From assembly GCF_012911015.1 (NCBI RefSeq), contig NZ_WVVV01000003.1:111565-175564 (forward strand): a stretch of DNA of 64,000 bases, in the 5' to 3' direction. Numbering within the stretch: the stretch's first letter is position 1; every line of letters starts with the position of its first letter. Below the pieces are notes generated by a model, which saw nothing but the letters and a program-made list of their open reading frames with translations, did no database searches and had not been told where the DNA came from. The position numbers and the translations under genes were made by a program. Positions 36,107-46,559 of the stretch are shown in pieces. This DNA comes from Chelativorans sp. ZYF759. GTDB lineage: Bacteria; Pseudomonadota; Alphaproteobacteria; Rhizobiales; Rhizobiaceae.

Positions 36107-36859
36107 TTACGCGAAGCTCATGCCGGAGCTCACGAGGATAGGCGACTGCTCGGGGACCCGATCGTAGAGATCGATCACGTCCTGGTTGATCATGCGTACG
36201 CAGCCCGACGAGACCGACGAGCCGATCGACCACCATTCCGGCGAGCCGTGGATACGATAGAGCGTGTCTTTGCCATCCTGGTAGATGTAGAGGGCACGCG
36301 CGCCGAGCGGATTGCCGAGACCGGGCTGCATGCCGCCTTCCCAGCGGTTGGTGCCGGGCACCTGGCGGGCGCGGTAATCCTCGAGCTCGGGCTGGCGGTC
36401 GATCATCTCGTCCGGCGGGAACCAGCGCGGCCATTCCTGCTTCCATTCGATCACACCACGGCCGGCCCAGTCGAAGCCGGCGCGGCCGAGGCCGACGCCA
36501 TAGCGCATGGCCCGCCCGTAGGGCTGGACGAGGTAGAGGAAATGATTGGCCGTATCGACGACGATCGTGCCGGGCGCCTCGCCGGTCGGATCGTCGACCA
36601 TCTGGCGGATGAAGCGCGGATGGATACGATCCACCGGGATTGCCGGCAGCTCGAAGCCGCCATCCCAAATCGCGCCGTACATCTCCTGGAAGGCGAGGGG
36701 GCGCGGCGCCGGCTCTGGCCGCCGCGGCGGTGGCGGCGGCGAAGCCGGCGGCCGGCTCGTCGTGCAGGCCGCCAAGGTCGATGCCGCCAGTCCAGCCGTC
36801 ACGCCCAGAAGGAAACGCCTGCGATGAAGGCGGGCGGACTCCCGTTCGATGGATGACAC
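36107..36859 (-). CDS. L,D-transpeptidase (YkuD domain), probable Tat lipoprotein
   Basis: 250 residues from a GTG at 36859 with AAGGGG upstream; an ATG at 36961 is also in frame but leaves the signal far from the N-terminus. Twin-arginine signal RRRFLLGVTAGLAASTLAAC ends in a lipobox-like LAAC, then a Pro-rich linker (ASPPPPPRRPEPAPRP). The YkuD catalytic region HGSPEWWSIG...SSGCVRMIN (about 202-225) has the His and Ser/Gly/Cys/Arg residues. It should cross-link peptidoglycan stem peptides (3-3) or anchor proteins in the periplasm. Confidence 0.9.
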   Translation of the reverse strand: MSSIERESARLHRRRFLLGVTAGLAASTLAACTTSRPPASPPPPPRRPEPAPRPLAFQEMYGAIWDGGFELPAIPVDRIHPRFIRQMVDDPTGEAPGTIVVDTANHFLYLVQPYGRAMRYGVGLGRAGFDWAGRGVIEWKQEWPRWFPPDEMIDRQPELEDYRARQVPGTNRWEGGMQPGLGNPLGARALYIYQDGKDTLYRIHGSPEWWSIGSSVSSGCVRMINQDVIDLYDRVPEQSPILVSSGMSFA

Positions 36860-37038
36860 GTTTTTCCCCTTGCAGAATGAATGGACAGGGGCGGGTACGC
36901 GGTTTGCTTTCGCGGCGCCCGCGGGCTGAGCAACCACGACTGGTCGCCAAGTCACCGGCACGCGAAGGCAAGACCAAGGCCCCCTTTATGGCAGCGAGTG
37001 CTATGCGCCTCCAGAGCGGCGCGCAAGTGACAAAATCG

Positions 37039-37701
37039 TCAAGCCGCGTCGAGAAGGCCCTGCAGTGACGGAAGGATCACATCGGGGAGATGGTCGGGAT
37101 ATTCGTCGGGCTGTCCCGCCCGGTTTATCCACACCGTCCGGAACCCGAAAGCATGGGCGCCGGCGACGTCCCAGCGATTGGACGACTGGAAGGAGACGGC
37201 GCTGGGATAAAGCCGCCAGGCGGTCGTGACCAGATCGTAGACGGACGGATCCGTCTTGAAGCGTCCGACCGTATCGGCCGAGAAGATCTCGTCGATAACC
37301 GTGTCCAGCGCGGCGGCGCGCACGGAACCTTCGATCATCGCCGGCGAACCGTTGGAGAGGATCGCAAGCCGGACCCCTTGTGCCTTGAGCGCCTTCAGAA
37401 CCGAAGGCACCTCCGGGTAGCAATCGAGGCGCCAATAGGTGTCGAGCAGCCGCTGGCGCAGGGCGGGATCGGCGCTGGGCACCTTTCTGAAGGCGTAGTC
37501 GAGCGCATCCTGGGTCAGCTGCCAGAAATCGCGATAGCTGCCCATGAGGCTGCGCACCCAGGAATATTCCAGCTGCTTGGCACGCCATATGTCGGACAGA
37601 AGCTGCCCGTCGGGGCCGATCTCGCCGGCATGGCGGCGCACGGCGGCGTGGATGTCGAAGAGCGTGCCATAGGCGTCGAAGACAAAGGCGGCGTGTTTCA
37701 T
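37039..37701 (-). CDS. (S)-2-haloacid dehalogenase, type II (HAD superfamily)
   Basis: 220 residues, the usual length. HAD motif I FDAYGTLFD (Asp 9 nucleophile), motif II LAILSNGSP, Lys in RFKTDPSVY and motif IV SSNRWDVAGA are all in place; the SSNxWD form is specific to type II dehalogenases. Converts 2-haloalkanoic acids to 2-hydroxy acids, cytosolic. A singleton with no associated transporter. Confidence 0.9.
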   Translation of the reverse strand: MKHAAFVFDAYGTLFDIHAAVRRHAGEIGPDGQLLSDIWRAKQLEYSWVRSLMGSYRDFWQLTQDALDYAFRKVPSADPALRQRLLDTYWRLDCYPEVPSVLKALKAQGVRLAILSNGSPAMIEGSVRAAALDTVIDEIFSADTVGRFKTDPSVYDLVTTAWRLYPSAVSFQSSNRWDVAGAHAFGFRTVWINRAGQPDEYPDHLPDVILPSLQGLLDAA

Positions 37702-37857
37702 GGCAGGTCAGGTCCGGTTTCGCCGGGACTTGACCTGAGCGCGGCCATCCGGTCAAGCATCAGGCTGGACCTGCCGATAGACGGTCCTGCCAATTGACGC
37801 GGGCGCATGGCGCCGTTTCGATGGCGCCCAAGACAACAAGCGAGCGGAAAAAGTGCT

Positions 37858-38724
37858 ATGGCTTTGGTGGAACCTGCCCAGACGGTGACCTGGACCTATG
37901 TCGACGGCGACTGGCATGAAGGCAATGTCGGCGTGGTCGGCCCGCGCAGCCACGTCATGTGGCTGGGATCGAGCGTGTTCGACGGCGCGCGCTGGTTCGA
38001 GGGCGTGGCGCCGGATCTCGACCGCCATTGCGCGCGCGTCAATGCGTCGGCCCGGGCGCTGGGCCTGGAGCCGACCGTCGAGGCCGACGAGATGGTAGCG
38101 CTCACCTGGGACGGCCTGAAGAAGTTCGACGGCAACACGGCCGTCTATATCCGTCCGATGTACTGGGCCGAACATGGCGGCTATATGGGCGTGCCCGCCG
38201 ACCCGGCCTCGACGCGTTTCTGCCTGTGCCTCTACGAGGCGCCGATGATCGGCTCCAACGGGTTCTCGATCACGGTCTCGCCGTTCCGCCGCCCGACCAT
38301 GGAGACCATGCCCACCAACGCCAAGGCCGGCTGCCTCTACCCGAACAATGGCCGGGCGATCCTGGAGGCCAAGGCGCGCGGCTTCGACAACGCACTGGTG
38401 CTCGACATGCTGGGCAACGTCGCCGAGACGGGTTCGTCCAACATCTTCATGGTGCGAGACGGCGAAGTCTTCACGCCGGCCCCCAACGGCACGTTCCTGT
38501 CGGGCATCACGCGCTCGCGCATCATCGACCTCTTGCGCCAGTCCGGACGCACGGTGACGGAGAAGACGCTGTCGGTGAAGGACTTCATGGAAGCCGACGA
38601 GATCTTTTCGACGGGCAACCATTCCAAGGTGGTTCCCATCATCCGCATCGAGGGGCGCGACCTGCAGCCGGGCCCGGTGGTCAAGGCCTCGCGGGACGCC
38701 TATTGGGAATGGGCACACGCCTGA
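37858..38724 (+). CDS. Branched-chain amino acid aminotransferase (class IV)
   Basis: 288 residues; ATG at 37858 after GAGCGGAAAAAG. PLP fold-type IV: the catalytic Lys is in PTNAKAGCLYPNNGRAI, and the C-terminal phosphate-binding region GNVAETGSSNIFMV and SGITRSRIIDLLR match IlvE-like enzymes. Shorter than classical IlvE (~300-310), so a D-amino-acid or other branched-chain aminotransferase role cannot be excluded. The 107-bp upstream gap separates it from the haloacid dehalogenase gene. Confidence 0.87.
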   Translation: MALVEPAQTVTWTYVDGDWHEGNVGVVGPRSHVMWLGSSVFDGARWFEGVAPDLDRHCARVNASARALGLEPTVEADEMVALTWDGLKKFDGNTAVYIRPMYWAEHGGYMGVPADPASTRFCLCLYEAPMIGSNGFSITVSPFRRPTMETMPTNAKAGCLYPNNGRAILEAKARGFDNALVLDMLGNVAETGSSNIFMVRDGEVFTPAPNGTFLSGITRSRIIDLLRQSGRTVTEKTLSVKDFMEADEIFSTGNHSKVVPIIRIEGRDLQPGPVVKASRDAYWEWAHA

Positions 38725-38830
38725 GGCATGAGCCCGCCCGCACAGAGTGAGGCGGGCGCATTGTCAAATGACGAGGGGGCACCTATGTCCCCCTGCATAC
38801 CGTCAACCTTTATGCGAGGGAGTATTGAAT

Positions 38831-39430
38831 ATGGCCTTTGAACTGCCGGACCTGCCCTATGATTACGAGGCGCTTCAGCCCTACATGTCCAAAGAGACGC
38901 TGGAGTACCATCACGACAAGCACCACAAGGCCTATGTCGACACGGGCAACAAGCTGGCCGCCGAAGCAGGCATGGACAACCTCTCTCTCGAAGAGATCGT
39001 CAAGCAGTCGCACGGGAAGAACCAGCCGCTGTTCAACAATGCCGGCCAGCACTTCAATCACATCCATTTCTGGAAGTGGATGAAGAAGGACGGCGGCGGC
39101 AACAAGCTGCCGGGTGCGCTGCAGAAGGCCTTCGATTCCGATCTCGGCGGCTACGACAAGTTCAAGGCCGATTTCGTGCAGGCCGGCGTCGGCCAGTTCG
39201 GCTCGGGCTGGGCCTGGGTCGCGGTCAAGAACGGCAAGCTCGAGATCATGAAGACGCCGAACGGCGAGAACCCGCTGGTGCATGGCGCCACGCCGATCCT
39301 CGGCGTCGATGTGTGGGAGCATTCCTATTACATCGACTACCGCAACGCGCGGCCGAAATATCTCGAGGCCTTTGTCGATCATCTGATCAACTGGGACTAT
39401 GTCCTGGAGCTGCACGAAAAAGCCTCCTGA
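38831..39430 (+). CDS. sodB: Iron/manganese superoxide dismutase
   Basis: 199 residues from the ATG at 38831, which has GGGAG upstream and the typical start MAFELPDLPYDYEAL. Metal ligands appear in EYHHDKHHKAYV (first His), QHFNHIHFW (second His) and DVWEHSYYIDY (Asp and third His). QHFNH with FGSGWAWV is of the SodB kind, so iron is likely. Converts superoxide to oxygen and hydrogen peroxide in the cytosol. Followed by a strong terminator; a monocistronic unit. Confidence 0.94.
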   Translation: MAFELPDLPYDYEALQPYMSKETLEYHHDKHHKAYVDTGNKLAAEAGMDNLSLEEIVKQSHGKNQPLFNNAGQHFNHIHFWKWMKKDGGGNKLPGALQKAFDSDLGGYDKFKADFVQAGVGQFGSGWAWVAVKNGKLEIMKTPNGENPLVHGATPILGVDVWEHSYYIDYRNARPKYLEAFVDHLINWDYVLELHEKAS

Positions 39431-39453
39431 GCAGGCTTCTTCGCCGATCAAAG

Positions 39454-39479
39454 AACCCCGGAGCGATCCGGGGTTTTTT
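39454..39479 (+). terminator. Rho-independent terminator of sodB
   Basis: AACCCCGGA (39454-39462), tetraloop GCGA, TCCGGGGTT (39467-39475), followed by TTTT. It lies 24 bp after the sodB stop. Confidence 0.93.
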
Positions 39480-39594
39480 CTTGCCCGCACGCGGCATAAC
39501 GAAACCGTGAACGGGGTCCGGGCATTCGTGACTTTCGTAACGTCAGAGAGCGTCCATGATCGGCGCTGAGATCGAGACCCGAATGGAGACCTTC

Positions 39595-40032
39595 ATGCGT
39601 ATCGCCCTGCTTGCAGCCACAACCCTCGTCCTGACCATGTCGGCGGCCGGCGCCGACATCATCGAGGAGCGCCAGGCCATCATGAAGGAGCGCGGCGACA
39701 TCATGCGCGTGCTGGGCCCGATCGCCCAGGGACAGCAGCCCTTCGACGCCGACACCGTGCTGGCCGCGCTGGAGCGGATGAACGAGAACGCGCTGGGCGA
39801 CAGCATCATGGACTATTTCCCGGAAGGCACCGAGACCGGCGGCGACACGCGTGCCACGCCCGCCGTCTGGGAAGACAGCGAAGCCTTCGTGGAGATCGAG
39901 ACCACCTACAGCGCCAACATCCAGGCCGCCGTCGACGCGGCCCCCGGCGATCTCGATGAATTCCGTGCCGCCTTCGGGCCCATTGCCGCCCAGTGCGGGG
40001 CCTGCCACGAGCGCTTCCGCACGCAGCAATAG
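39595..40032 (+). CDS. Cytochrome c' family protein (c556 type)
   Basis: 145 residues from the ATG at 39595, with GGAGA 8 nt upstream; in-frame starts at 39556 and 39583 would place a polar leader before the signal. Signal peptide MRIALLAATTLVLTMSAAGA, then a four-helix bundle (ERQAIMKERGDIMRVLGPIA) and a single C-terminal haem motif CGACH, as in cytochrome c'. Periplasmic. It lies 12 bp upstream of a di-haem cytochrome gene, so the two probably form an electron-transfer unit; the electron donor is unknown. Confidence 0.9.
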   Translation: MRIALLAATTLVLTMSAAGADIIEERQAIMKERGDIMRVLGPIAQGQQPFDADTVLAALERMNENALGDSIMDYFPEGTETGGDTRATPAVWEDSEAFVEIETTYSANIQAAVDAAPGDLDEFRAAFGPIAAQCGACHERFRTQQ

Positions 40033-40044
40033 GGCGCCTCTCCC

Positions 40045-40959
40045 ATGAACAGGGCGACGCGGTTCTCGCTGGCGCTGCTGGCGCTCGCCGGCGCGGCAGG
40101 CGTCGCCGCGTGGGTGATGACCGCGCCTGCAACGCTCGATGCCGCCGAACTGGCCACGCTGCCGCAAGGCGATGCGGAACGGGGCGAGCGGGTGTTCTGG
40201 GCCTCGGGCTGCGCCTCCTGCCATGCGCGCGAGGGCGCGACCGGCGACGACATGCTGGAACTGGCCGGCGGGCTGGAACTGGAGACCGATTTCGGCACGT
40301 TCGTGGCGCCCAACATCTCGATGCACCCCACCGATGGTATCGGAGACTGGTCGGCCGCCGATCTCGCCAACGCGATGCTGCGCGGCGTGTCGCCGGATGG
40401 ACGGCACTATTATCCGGCTTTTCCCTACGCCTCCTATGCGCGCATGGAGATGGGCGACGTGGCGGACCTCTACGCCTTCATGCGGACCCTGCCGGAGGTG
40501 GAGGGCAGGGCCAGCGGCAACGCGCTCGCCTTTCCCTACACGATCCGGCGCGGTGTCGGCCTGTGGAAGGCGATGCACCTCGACGAAGGGCCGGTCCTGG
40601 CTCTCCCGGATGAAGACGACACGGTGGCGCGCGGGCAATATCTGGTCGAGGGGCCAGGGCACTGCGGGGAGTGCCACACGCCGCGTGACTTTACGGGCGG
40701 GCTCGACACGAGCCGGTGGCTGGCCGGCGGGCCGTCAATGGAAGGGCCGGGTCGCATTCCCAACATCACGCCGAGTGCGGACGGCATCGGCAGCTGGAGC
40801 GAATTCGAGATCGCGGCCTATCTGGAGAGCGGCTTCACGCCCGACTTCGATTCGGCCGGCGGGCGCATGGCGGCCGTGATCCGCAACCTGGCACGACTGC
40901 CGGAGGAGGACCGCCAGGCCATCGCCGCCTATCTCAAGGCGATACCCGCGCAGCCGTGA
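40045..40959 (+). CDS. Di-haem cytochrome c
   Basis: 304 residues with an N-terminal signal/anchor helix (FSLALLALAGAAGVAAWV). Two class I haem domains: CASCH (about 56-60) with Met ligands in HPTDGIGDWS...YARMEMGD, and CGECH (about 207-211) with GGPSMEGPG. The layout resembles the cytochrome subunits of periplasmic/membrane dehydrogenases such as those of alcohol, aldehyde or gluconate enzymes. No dehydrogenase gene is adjacent. Its 3' end overlaps the convergent oligopeptidase gene by 26 bp. Confidence 0.9.
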   Translation: MNRATRFSLALLALAGAAGVAAWVMTAPATLDAAELATLPQGDAERGERVFWASGCASCHAREGATGDDMLELAGGLELETDFGTFVAPNISMHPTDGIGDWSAADLANAMLRGVSPDGRHYYPAFPYASYARMEMGDVADLYAFMRTLPEVEGRASGNALAFPYTIRRGVGLWKAMHLDEGPVLALPDEDDTVARGQYLVEGPGHCGECHTPRDFTGGLDTSRWLAGGPSMEGPGRIPNITPSADGIGSWSEFEIAAYLESGFTPDFDSAGGRMAAVIRNLARLPEEDRQAIAAYLKAIPAQP

Positions 40960-43042
40960 CGGCGATGGCGAAGGCGTAGTTGAGGGCCACTTCCTCGAGC
41001 CGCGCGAAGCGGCCGGACGCGCCGGCATGGCCGGCATCCATGTTGATCTTGAAGAGGACCGGGTTGTCGTCGCTCTTGGTCTCGCGCAGCCGGGCGACCC
41101 ATTTGGCCGGCTCCCAGTAGGTCACGCGCGGGTCGGTGAGACCGGCCACCGCCAGGATCGGCGGATAGGCTTTGGCCGCCACGTTGTCGTAGGGCGAATA
41201 GGCGGCGATCGTCCGGTAGTCGGCCTCCGACTGGATGGGATTGCCCCATTCGGGCCATTCGGGCGGGGTTAGCGGCAGGGTGTCATCAAGCATGGTGTTG
41301 AGGACGTCGACGAAGGGGACTTCGGCGATGATGGCGCCGAACTTCTCGGGCGCCATGTTTGCGATCGCCCCCATCAGCATGCCGCCGGCCGAACCGCCCT
41401 GGGCGACGATGCGGTCGTGGCTGGTGAAGCCCTCGGCGGCCAGATGATCGGCGGCGGCGATGAAGTCGGTGAAGGTGTTGGTCTTCTTCTCGCGCTTGCC
41501 CTCCTCGTACCAGGCAAAACCCTTGTCCTTGCCGCCGCGGATATGGGCAATGGCGTAGACGAAGCCGCGATCGACCAGCGACAGGCAGTTGGTGTTGAAG
41601 GAGGCGGGAATGGCGATGCCGTAGGAGCCGTAGCCATAGAGCAGGCAGGGCGCGGTGCCGTCGAGCGGCGTGTCCTTGCGGTAGAGGATAGAGACCGGCA
41701 CCTCTTCGCCATCGGCGGCCTTGGCCATGAGACGGCGGGTGACATAGTCGGACGGCTCGTGGCCGGAGGGGATTTCCTGCACCTTGAGGAGCGTGCGCTG
41801 GCGCGTGCGCATGTCGTAATCGAAGACCTCGCTCGGCGTCGTCATGGACGCGTAGGAGAAACGCACGACGTCGCTGTCATATTCGGAGGAGCCGATGAGG
41901 CCGAGCGAATAGGCCTCCTCGTCGAAGTCGATGGCGTGTTCCTCGCCGGTGGCGCGCTCGTGTATGACGATGCGCGGCAGGCCGTCCTTGCGCTCGAGGC
42001 GCACAAGGAAGTCGGCATAGCCGATGATCGACAGGATCAACCTGCCGGGCTCGTGCGGGACGAGTTCTTTCCAGTTCTCAGGCGCCGGGTCGGCGACGGG
42101 CGCCGTCATGACGCGGAAATCCTTGGCGCCGCCGGAATTGGTCAGCACGAAGAAGACGTCGCCGCCTTCCTCCAGATCGTACTGGATGCCGGTCTCGCGG
42201 GCCGCCACCAGCATGGGTTCGCCGTTGGGCCGGTCGGCCGGCAGGACACGGTATTCCGTCGTCTCGTGATCGTTGATGGAGATGAAGATCCAGTCGTTGG
42301 TGCGCGCGCCCGACACGTTGACGAAGAAACCCGGATCGGCCTCCTCATAGACGAGGCGGTCGCCCGTCGCGTCCTGACCGAGCCGATGGTGGAAGATGCG
42401 CGAGGGACGGTGGTTGTCGTCGAGGCGCGTGTAGAAGAAGCCCTGATTCGTGGCATCCCAGCTGCCCGAACCGCCGGTGCCGGGAACGATGTCGTCGAGC
42501 TCCCCGCCGGTGTCGGTGTCGCGGACACGCAGCGTGTAGAACTCCGAGCCATTGTCGTCGTAGCTCCAGACGAGTTTCCGGTGATCGGAGGAATGGTCCA
42601 CGTCGCCGATGCGGAAATAGGACTTGCCTTCGGCCTCCTTGTCGCCATCGATGAGGATCGTCTCCTCGCCGCCTTCGCGCGGGGTGCGGAAGAAACGCGG
42701 CTGCTCTCCGCCCGTGCGGTAGGACATGCCGTAGGCGAACGGCCCGTCCTGCATGGGCACGGAGGAATCATCCTCCTTGATGCGGCCTTTCATCTCGGCA
42801 AACAGCGCCTTGCGCAGTTCCCCGGTGCCGGCCAGCACCTGTTCCTGATAGGCGTTTTCCGATTCCAGATGGGCACGGATGTCGCCATCGAGCACGGAGG
42901 GATCGCGGAACACGGCCTGCCAGTTGTCGGCCCTCAGCCAGGCATAGTCATCCGTGCGCTCGACGCCGTGACGGATGTCGCTGACGGGGCGTCTGCGGGC
43001 GGCGGGCGGCTGGGCTGACAGGTCGAGAAGCGTCTTGTGCAT
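40934..43042 (-). CDS. ptrB: Oligopeptidase B (S9 prolyl-oligopeptidase family)
   Basis: 702 residues from the ATG at 43042; an in-frame start at 43156 adds a Pro-rich leader and is less likely. Seven-bladed propeller N-domain begins at DYAWLRADNWQ. The catalytic domain has the nucleophile AQGGSAGGMLMGA, the upstream YGSYGIAIPASFN loop and the C-terminal Asp/His loops (GLTDPRVTYWEP; DAGHAGASGR). Cleaves peptides after Arg/Lys, cytosolic. The C-terminal coding end overlaps the cytochrome gene by 26 bp. Confidence 0.93.
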   Translation of the reverse strand: MHKTLLDLSAQPPAARRRPVSDIRHGVERTDDYAWLRADNWQAVFRDPSVLDGDIRAHLESENAYQEQVLAGTGELRKALFAEMKGRIKEDDSSVPMQDGPFAYGMSYRTGGEQPRFFRTPREGGEETILIDGDKEAEGKSYFRIGDVDHSSDHRKLVWSYDDNGSEFYTLRVRDTDTGGELDDIVPGTGGSGSWDATNQGFFYTRLDDNHRPSRIFHHRLGQDATGDRLVYEEADPGFFVNVSGARTNDWIFISINDHETTEYRVLPADRPNGEPMLVAARETGIQYDLEEGGDVFFVLTNSGGAKDFRVMTAPVADPAPENWKELVPHEPGRLILSIIGYADFLVRLERKDGLPRIVIHERATGEEHAIDFDEEAYSLGLIGSSEYDSDVVRFSYASMTTPSEVFDYDMRTRQRTLLKVQEIPSGHEPSDYVTRRLMAKAADGEEVPVSILYRKDTPLDGTAPCLLYGYGSYGIAIPASFNTNCLSLVDRGFVYAIAHIRGGKDKGFAWYEEGKREKKTNTFTDFIAAADHLAAEGFTSHDRIVAQGGSAGGMLMGAIANMAPEKFGAIIAEVPFVDVLNTMLDDTLPLTPPEWPEWGNPIQSEADYRTIAAYSPYDNVAAKAYPPILAVAGLTDPRVTYWEPAKWVARLRETKSDDNPVLFKINMDAGHAGASGRFARLEEVALNYAFAIAVTAARVSP

Positions 43043-43189
43043 GGCTTGGCTTTCGGAAAATTCCGGGATTGGTCCCGACAGGCTGGTCGGGCCGAATGGC
43101 GATAGCGGAACGGGGTGCGGGTGAAAACCCCCGGGCCTGCCGGCACAAGGGCGCACGAGCTGGGAAAAGGCGAGGGACGGGCGTCGCGC

Positions 43190-43597
43190 TCAGTCCCGAT
43201 CGAAGGCGAGGGCGTGGCCGTTCATGCAGTAGCGCAGGCCCGTCGGCGCGGGTCCGTCTGGAAAGACGTGACCGAGATGGGCGTCGCAATCGGCGCAGCG
43301 GATCTCGGTGCGGGTCATCATGAAGGACTTGTCGGTGTGTTCGGCGACCGCCCCGTCATCGACCGGTGCGAAGAAGCTCGGCCAGCCCGAGCCGGATTCG
43401 TATTTGGTCTCCGAACGGAAGAGCGCGTTGTTGCAGCAGACGCAGCGGTAGAGGCCGGGTTCCTTGTTGTCGAGCCAGGGCCCCGAAAAGGCGCGTTCGG
43501 TGCCGTGCTTGCGGGTCACCTGGAACTGTTCGGGCGTCAGCTGCTGCTGCCATTCGGCATCCGACTTGCGGATCTTGACGGTCGTGTCGACGGACAT
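43190..43597 (-). CDS. msrB: Peptide-methionine (R)-S-oxide reductase
   Basis: 135 residues from the ATG at 43597, with AGGAG 8 nt upstream. Zinc cysteines CVCC and CADC, the [11 protein letters not shown] substrate loop and the catalytic Cys in RYCMNGHAL are all present. Cytosolic repair of methionine-R-sulfoxide; MsrB and nearby SodB and Mn-catalase together give this window several oxidative-stress genes, though they are not in one operon. Confidence 0.95.
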   Translation of the reverse strand: MSVDTTVKIRKSDAEWQQQLTPEQFQVTRKHGTERAFSGPWLDNKEPGLYRCVCCNNALFRSETKYESGSGWPSFFAPVDDGAVAEHTDKSFMMTRTEIRCADCDAHLGHVFPDGPAPTGLRYCMNGHALAFDRD

Positions 43598-43797
43598 GAA
43601 AGAACTCCTGAAGAGGGTTTGCGGTATATGTAGGTCGCGCTCGGCGCGGCGCCAACATAGCCGCGAAATCGGCGGTGCGGCGCCGATTTCGGAGCCTCCG
43701 TGTCGCATTTTCCTTGTCCGGCGCGGTGGGACGTTCTATGTCACCGCGCCAGAAACATCCTTCAACATTCCATCCAGGGACATCGACAGGACGGTGC

Positions 43798-46143
43798 ATG
43801 AGCACTAGCGGGGACTCGCTTACATTTCTGGCGCTCATCTTGCCATTTCTCGGCGCCGCCATCGCACCATTCCTGACGCGGGCGCTCGGGCACAATGCGG
43901 CATGGGTGCTTGCGCTCATTCCACTGTACCTGTTCTTCCACTTCGCGGGCTTCGTGCCGGAAGTGGCCGCAGGCGGCGTAGTGGCCGGCGGCTATCCGTG
44001 GATCCCGTCCTTCGGCGTCGACTTCTCCTGGTATCTCGACGGCCTTTCGCTCACCTTCGCGCTGCTGATCACGGGCATCGGCACGTTCATCGTGCTCTAT
44101 GCCGGCGGCTATCTGAAGGGTCATCACCACCAGGGGCGCTTCTTCTCCTTCATCCTCATGTTCATGGGTGCGATGCAGGGGCTGGTGGCGGCCGATTCCT
44201 TTCTGATGCTGTTCGTGTTCTGGGAGCTGACGTCGATCACCTCCTTCCTTCTGATCGGCTTCGACCATTCGCGCGAAGCCTCGCGCCGCGCCGCGATCCA
44301 GGCGCTGGTCGTGACGGGACTGGGCGGCCTCGCCCTGCTGGCCGGCCTGCTGGTCATCTGGAACATCACCGGCGCGACGAGCCTTTCCGAGCTGCTGGCG
44401 ACCGGCGACGCGCTGCGCGGCAGCGGGCTCTATCTCCCGGCCCTGCTTCTGGTCCTGGGCGGCGCCTTCACCAAGTCGGCGCAGTTCCCGTTCCACTTCT
44501 GGCTTCCCAACGCGATGGAAGCGCCCACGCCCGTGTCGGCCTATCTTCATTCGGCCACGATGGTGAAGGCGGGTGTCTATCTCCTCATGCGTATGAACCC
44601 GGTCATGGGCGAGACCGTCTACTGGGAGACGATCCTGCCGATCTTCGGCGGCGTCACGCTGCTGGTGGGCGCGCTGCTGGCCGTGCGCCAGACAGACCTG
44701 AAGCTGATGCTGGCCTACACGACGGTCGCCTCGCTCGGCCTGCTGGTGATGATGACGGGCCTCGGCTTCGAACATGCCATCGAGGCGGCGGTGCTCTACC
44801 TGATCGCACATTCGCTGTTCAAGGGGGCCATGTTCATGGTGGCCGGCCTCATCGACCACGAAGCCGGCACGCGCGACGTGACCAAGCTGGGTGGGCTGCG
44901 CAAGGCGATGCCCATCACCTTCGCGGCCGCGCTCCTGGCGGCCATCTCCATGGGCGGGCTGCCGCCGATGTTCGGTTTCCTGGCCAAGGAAGAGATCTAT
45001 TACGCGCTCGGCTTCGAAGGCGGCTGGATGACGCTGTTCACGCTGGTGGCACTGCTCGGCAACGCGCTGATGTTCGCCGTCGGATTCGCGGTGGCGCTGA
45101 AGCCCTTCCTCGGTCCCGAGGTGGAGACCCCGAAACACGCCCATGAGGGCCCGGTGCTGCTGTGGCTCGGACCGCTGTTCCTCGCCTTGACGGGCATCGC
45201 GGCCGCGCTCCTGTCGAGCCAGACGCATGCGCTGTTTTCCTCGCCCATGGCGAGCGCGGTGGCGGGCGAGCCGACAACGGTGACGATCGGGCTCATCCCC
45301 GGCATCGGCATGGCGCTGCTCCTGTCGGTCATCACCGTCATCCTCGGGATCGTCATCTATCGCGGCCTCGGCTTCACGCGCGATCGCATCGCCGGCACGC
45401 TTGCCGCAATCGGCTGGGGACCCGACCGGGGCTTCGACCAGGCGATCTCGGGCATCATCCGGCTGGCGGTCGCGGTCACCCGCGTGATCCAGAACGGCCG
45501 GCTCGACACCTATGTCACGATCACCTTCGTGGCGATCGCGGCGGGCCTTCTCATTCCCATCATCTTCCTCGACGGCCTGCCGTCCTGGCCGACCATTCCG
45601 ATGCTGCCCTTCTACGAGTGGGTCATCATTGCCATCGCCGTAATCGGCCTGGGCGTGGTGGTGCTGACGGCCGACCGCCTGACGGCGATCGTGTCCATCG
45701 GCATCCAGGGCTTCGCCGTGGCGCTGATCTTCCTGCTGATGGGCGCGCCCGACCTTGCCTTCACGCAGTTCATGGTCGAGACGCTGTCGGTCGTCATCCT
45801 GGCGCTGGTGATGACCCGGCTGAAGCTGACGCAGTCGGACCACCGTCCCCTGGGCGAGAAGGCTCTCGACATCTCGATCGCGGGGCTCTGCGGCGTCGGG
45901 ATCACGCTGGTGCTGCTGAGCGTCACGCAGGTGCCGTTCGATCCGACGCTGAGCGAGTTCTTCGCGACCTATTCCTACGCGATCGCCCATGGCCGCAACA
46001 TCGTGAACGTGATCCTGGTCGACTTCCGCGCCATGGATACGCTGGGTGAGATCGCGGTGGTGATGGTGGCCGGCCTGGCGATCCTGGCACTGGTGCGCAT
46101 CCGCGTGAAACGAACCAAGGAAACGACGGAGGCCCGGCGATGA
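43798..46143 (+). CDS. mrpA: Mrp cation/proton antiporter subunit A
   Basis: 781 residues from the ATG at 43798, after AGGAC. About 20 transmembrane helices. It is homologous to the complex I NuoL/ND5 subunit: [18 protein letters not shown], the lysine-containing [20 protein letters not shown], and [11 protein letters not shown]. The C-terminal extension ([20 protein letters not shown]...[14 protein letters not shown]) is the MrpA-specific part. First gene of a complete mrpABCDEFG operon whose complex exchanges cytoplasmic Na+ (or K+) for protons, for pH and salt homeostasis. Overlaps mrpB by 4 bp. Confidence 0.95.
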   Translation: MSTSGDSLTFLALILPFLGAAIAPFLTRALGHNAAWVLALIPLYLFFHFAGFVPEVAAGGVVAGGYPWIPSFGVDFSWYLDGLSLTFALLITGIGTFIVLYAGGYLKGHHHQGRFFSFILMFMGAMQGLVAADSFLMLFVFWELTSITSFLLIGFDHSREASRRAAIQALVVTGLGGLALLAGLLVIWNITGATSLSELLATGDALRGSGLYLPALLLVLGGAFTKSAQFPFHFWLPNAMEAPTPVSAYLHSATMVKAGVYLLMRMNPVMGETVYWETILPIFGGVTLLVGALLAVRQTDLKLMLAYTTVASLGLLVMMTGLGFEHAIEAAVLYLIAHSLFKGAMFMVAGLIDHEAGTRDVTKLGGLRKAMPITFAAALLAAISMGGLPPMFGFLAKEEIYYALGFEGGWMTLFTLVALLGNALMFAVGFAVALKPFLGPEVETPKHAHEGPVLLWLGPLFLALTGIAAALLSSQTHALFSSPMASAVAGEPTTVTIGLIPGIGMALLLSVITVILGIVIYRGLGFTRDRIAGTLAAIGWGPDRGFDQAISGIIRLAVAVTRVIQNGRLDTYVTITFVAIAAGLLIPIIFLDGLPSWPTIPMLPFYEWVIIAIAVIGLGVVVLTADRLTAIVSIGIQGFAVALIFLLMGAPDLAFTQFMVETLSVVILALVMTRLKLTQSDHRPLGEKALDISIAGLCGVGITLVLLSVTQVPFDPTLSEFFATYSYAIAHGRNIVNVILVDFRAMDTLGEIAVVMVAGLAILALVRIRVKRTKETTEARR

Positions 46144-46559
46144 ACACCGTGATCTTCCGCACGGCCGCTCCCTACATCGCGGCGCTGATGGTGATCTTCT
46201 CGATCTTCGTTCTTCTGCGCGGCCATAACGAGCCCGGCGGCGGTTTCATCGGCGGCCTGATGGGGGCTTCGGCCTTCGCCATCTACGGCATTGCCTGCGG
46301 CGTGTCGTCGGTTCGCCGGGCACTCTACCTGCACCCGATGACATGGTCGGCGATCGGCCTGTTCCTGGGCGCGGCCGCCGGTGTGATGTCGGTCTTCTTC
46401 GGGGTGCCGTTCCTGACCGGATTGTGGGCGCCGCCCGAGATCTTCGGCATCGAGGTGGAGCTCTCCTCGATCCTGCTGTTCGACATCGGGGTCTATCTGG
46501 TGGTGCTGGGCGCGATCACCTCGATCGCGCTGGCACTCGAGGAAAGGGAAGAGGACTGA
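46140..46559 (+). CDS. mrpB: Mrp antiporter subunit B
   Basis: 139 residues, four transmembrane helices. The MnhB signature is seen in [20 protein letters not shown] and [14 protein letters not shown]. MrpB is a separate gene here rather than fused to MrpA as in some rhizobial pha operons. Starts inside the mrpA stop (ATGA). Confidence 0.93.
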   Translation: MNTVIFRTAAPYIAALMVIFSIFVLLRGHNEPGGGFIGGLMGASAFAIYGIACGVSSVRRALYLHPMTWSAIGLFLGAAAGVMSVFFGVPFLTGLWAPPEIFGIEVELSSILLFDIGVYLVVLGAITSIALALEEREED

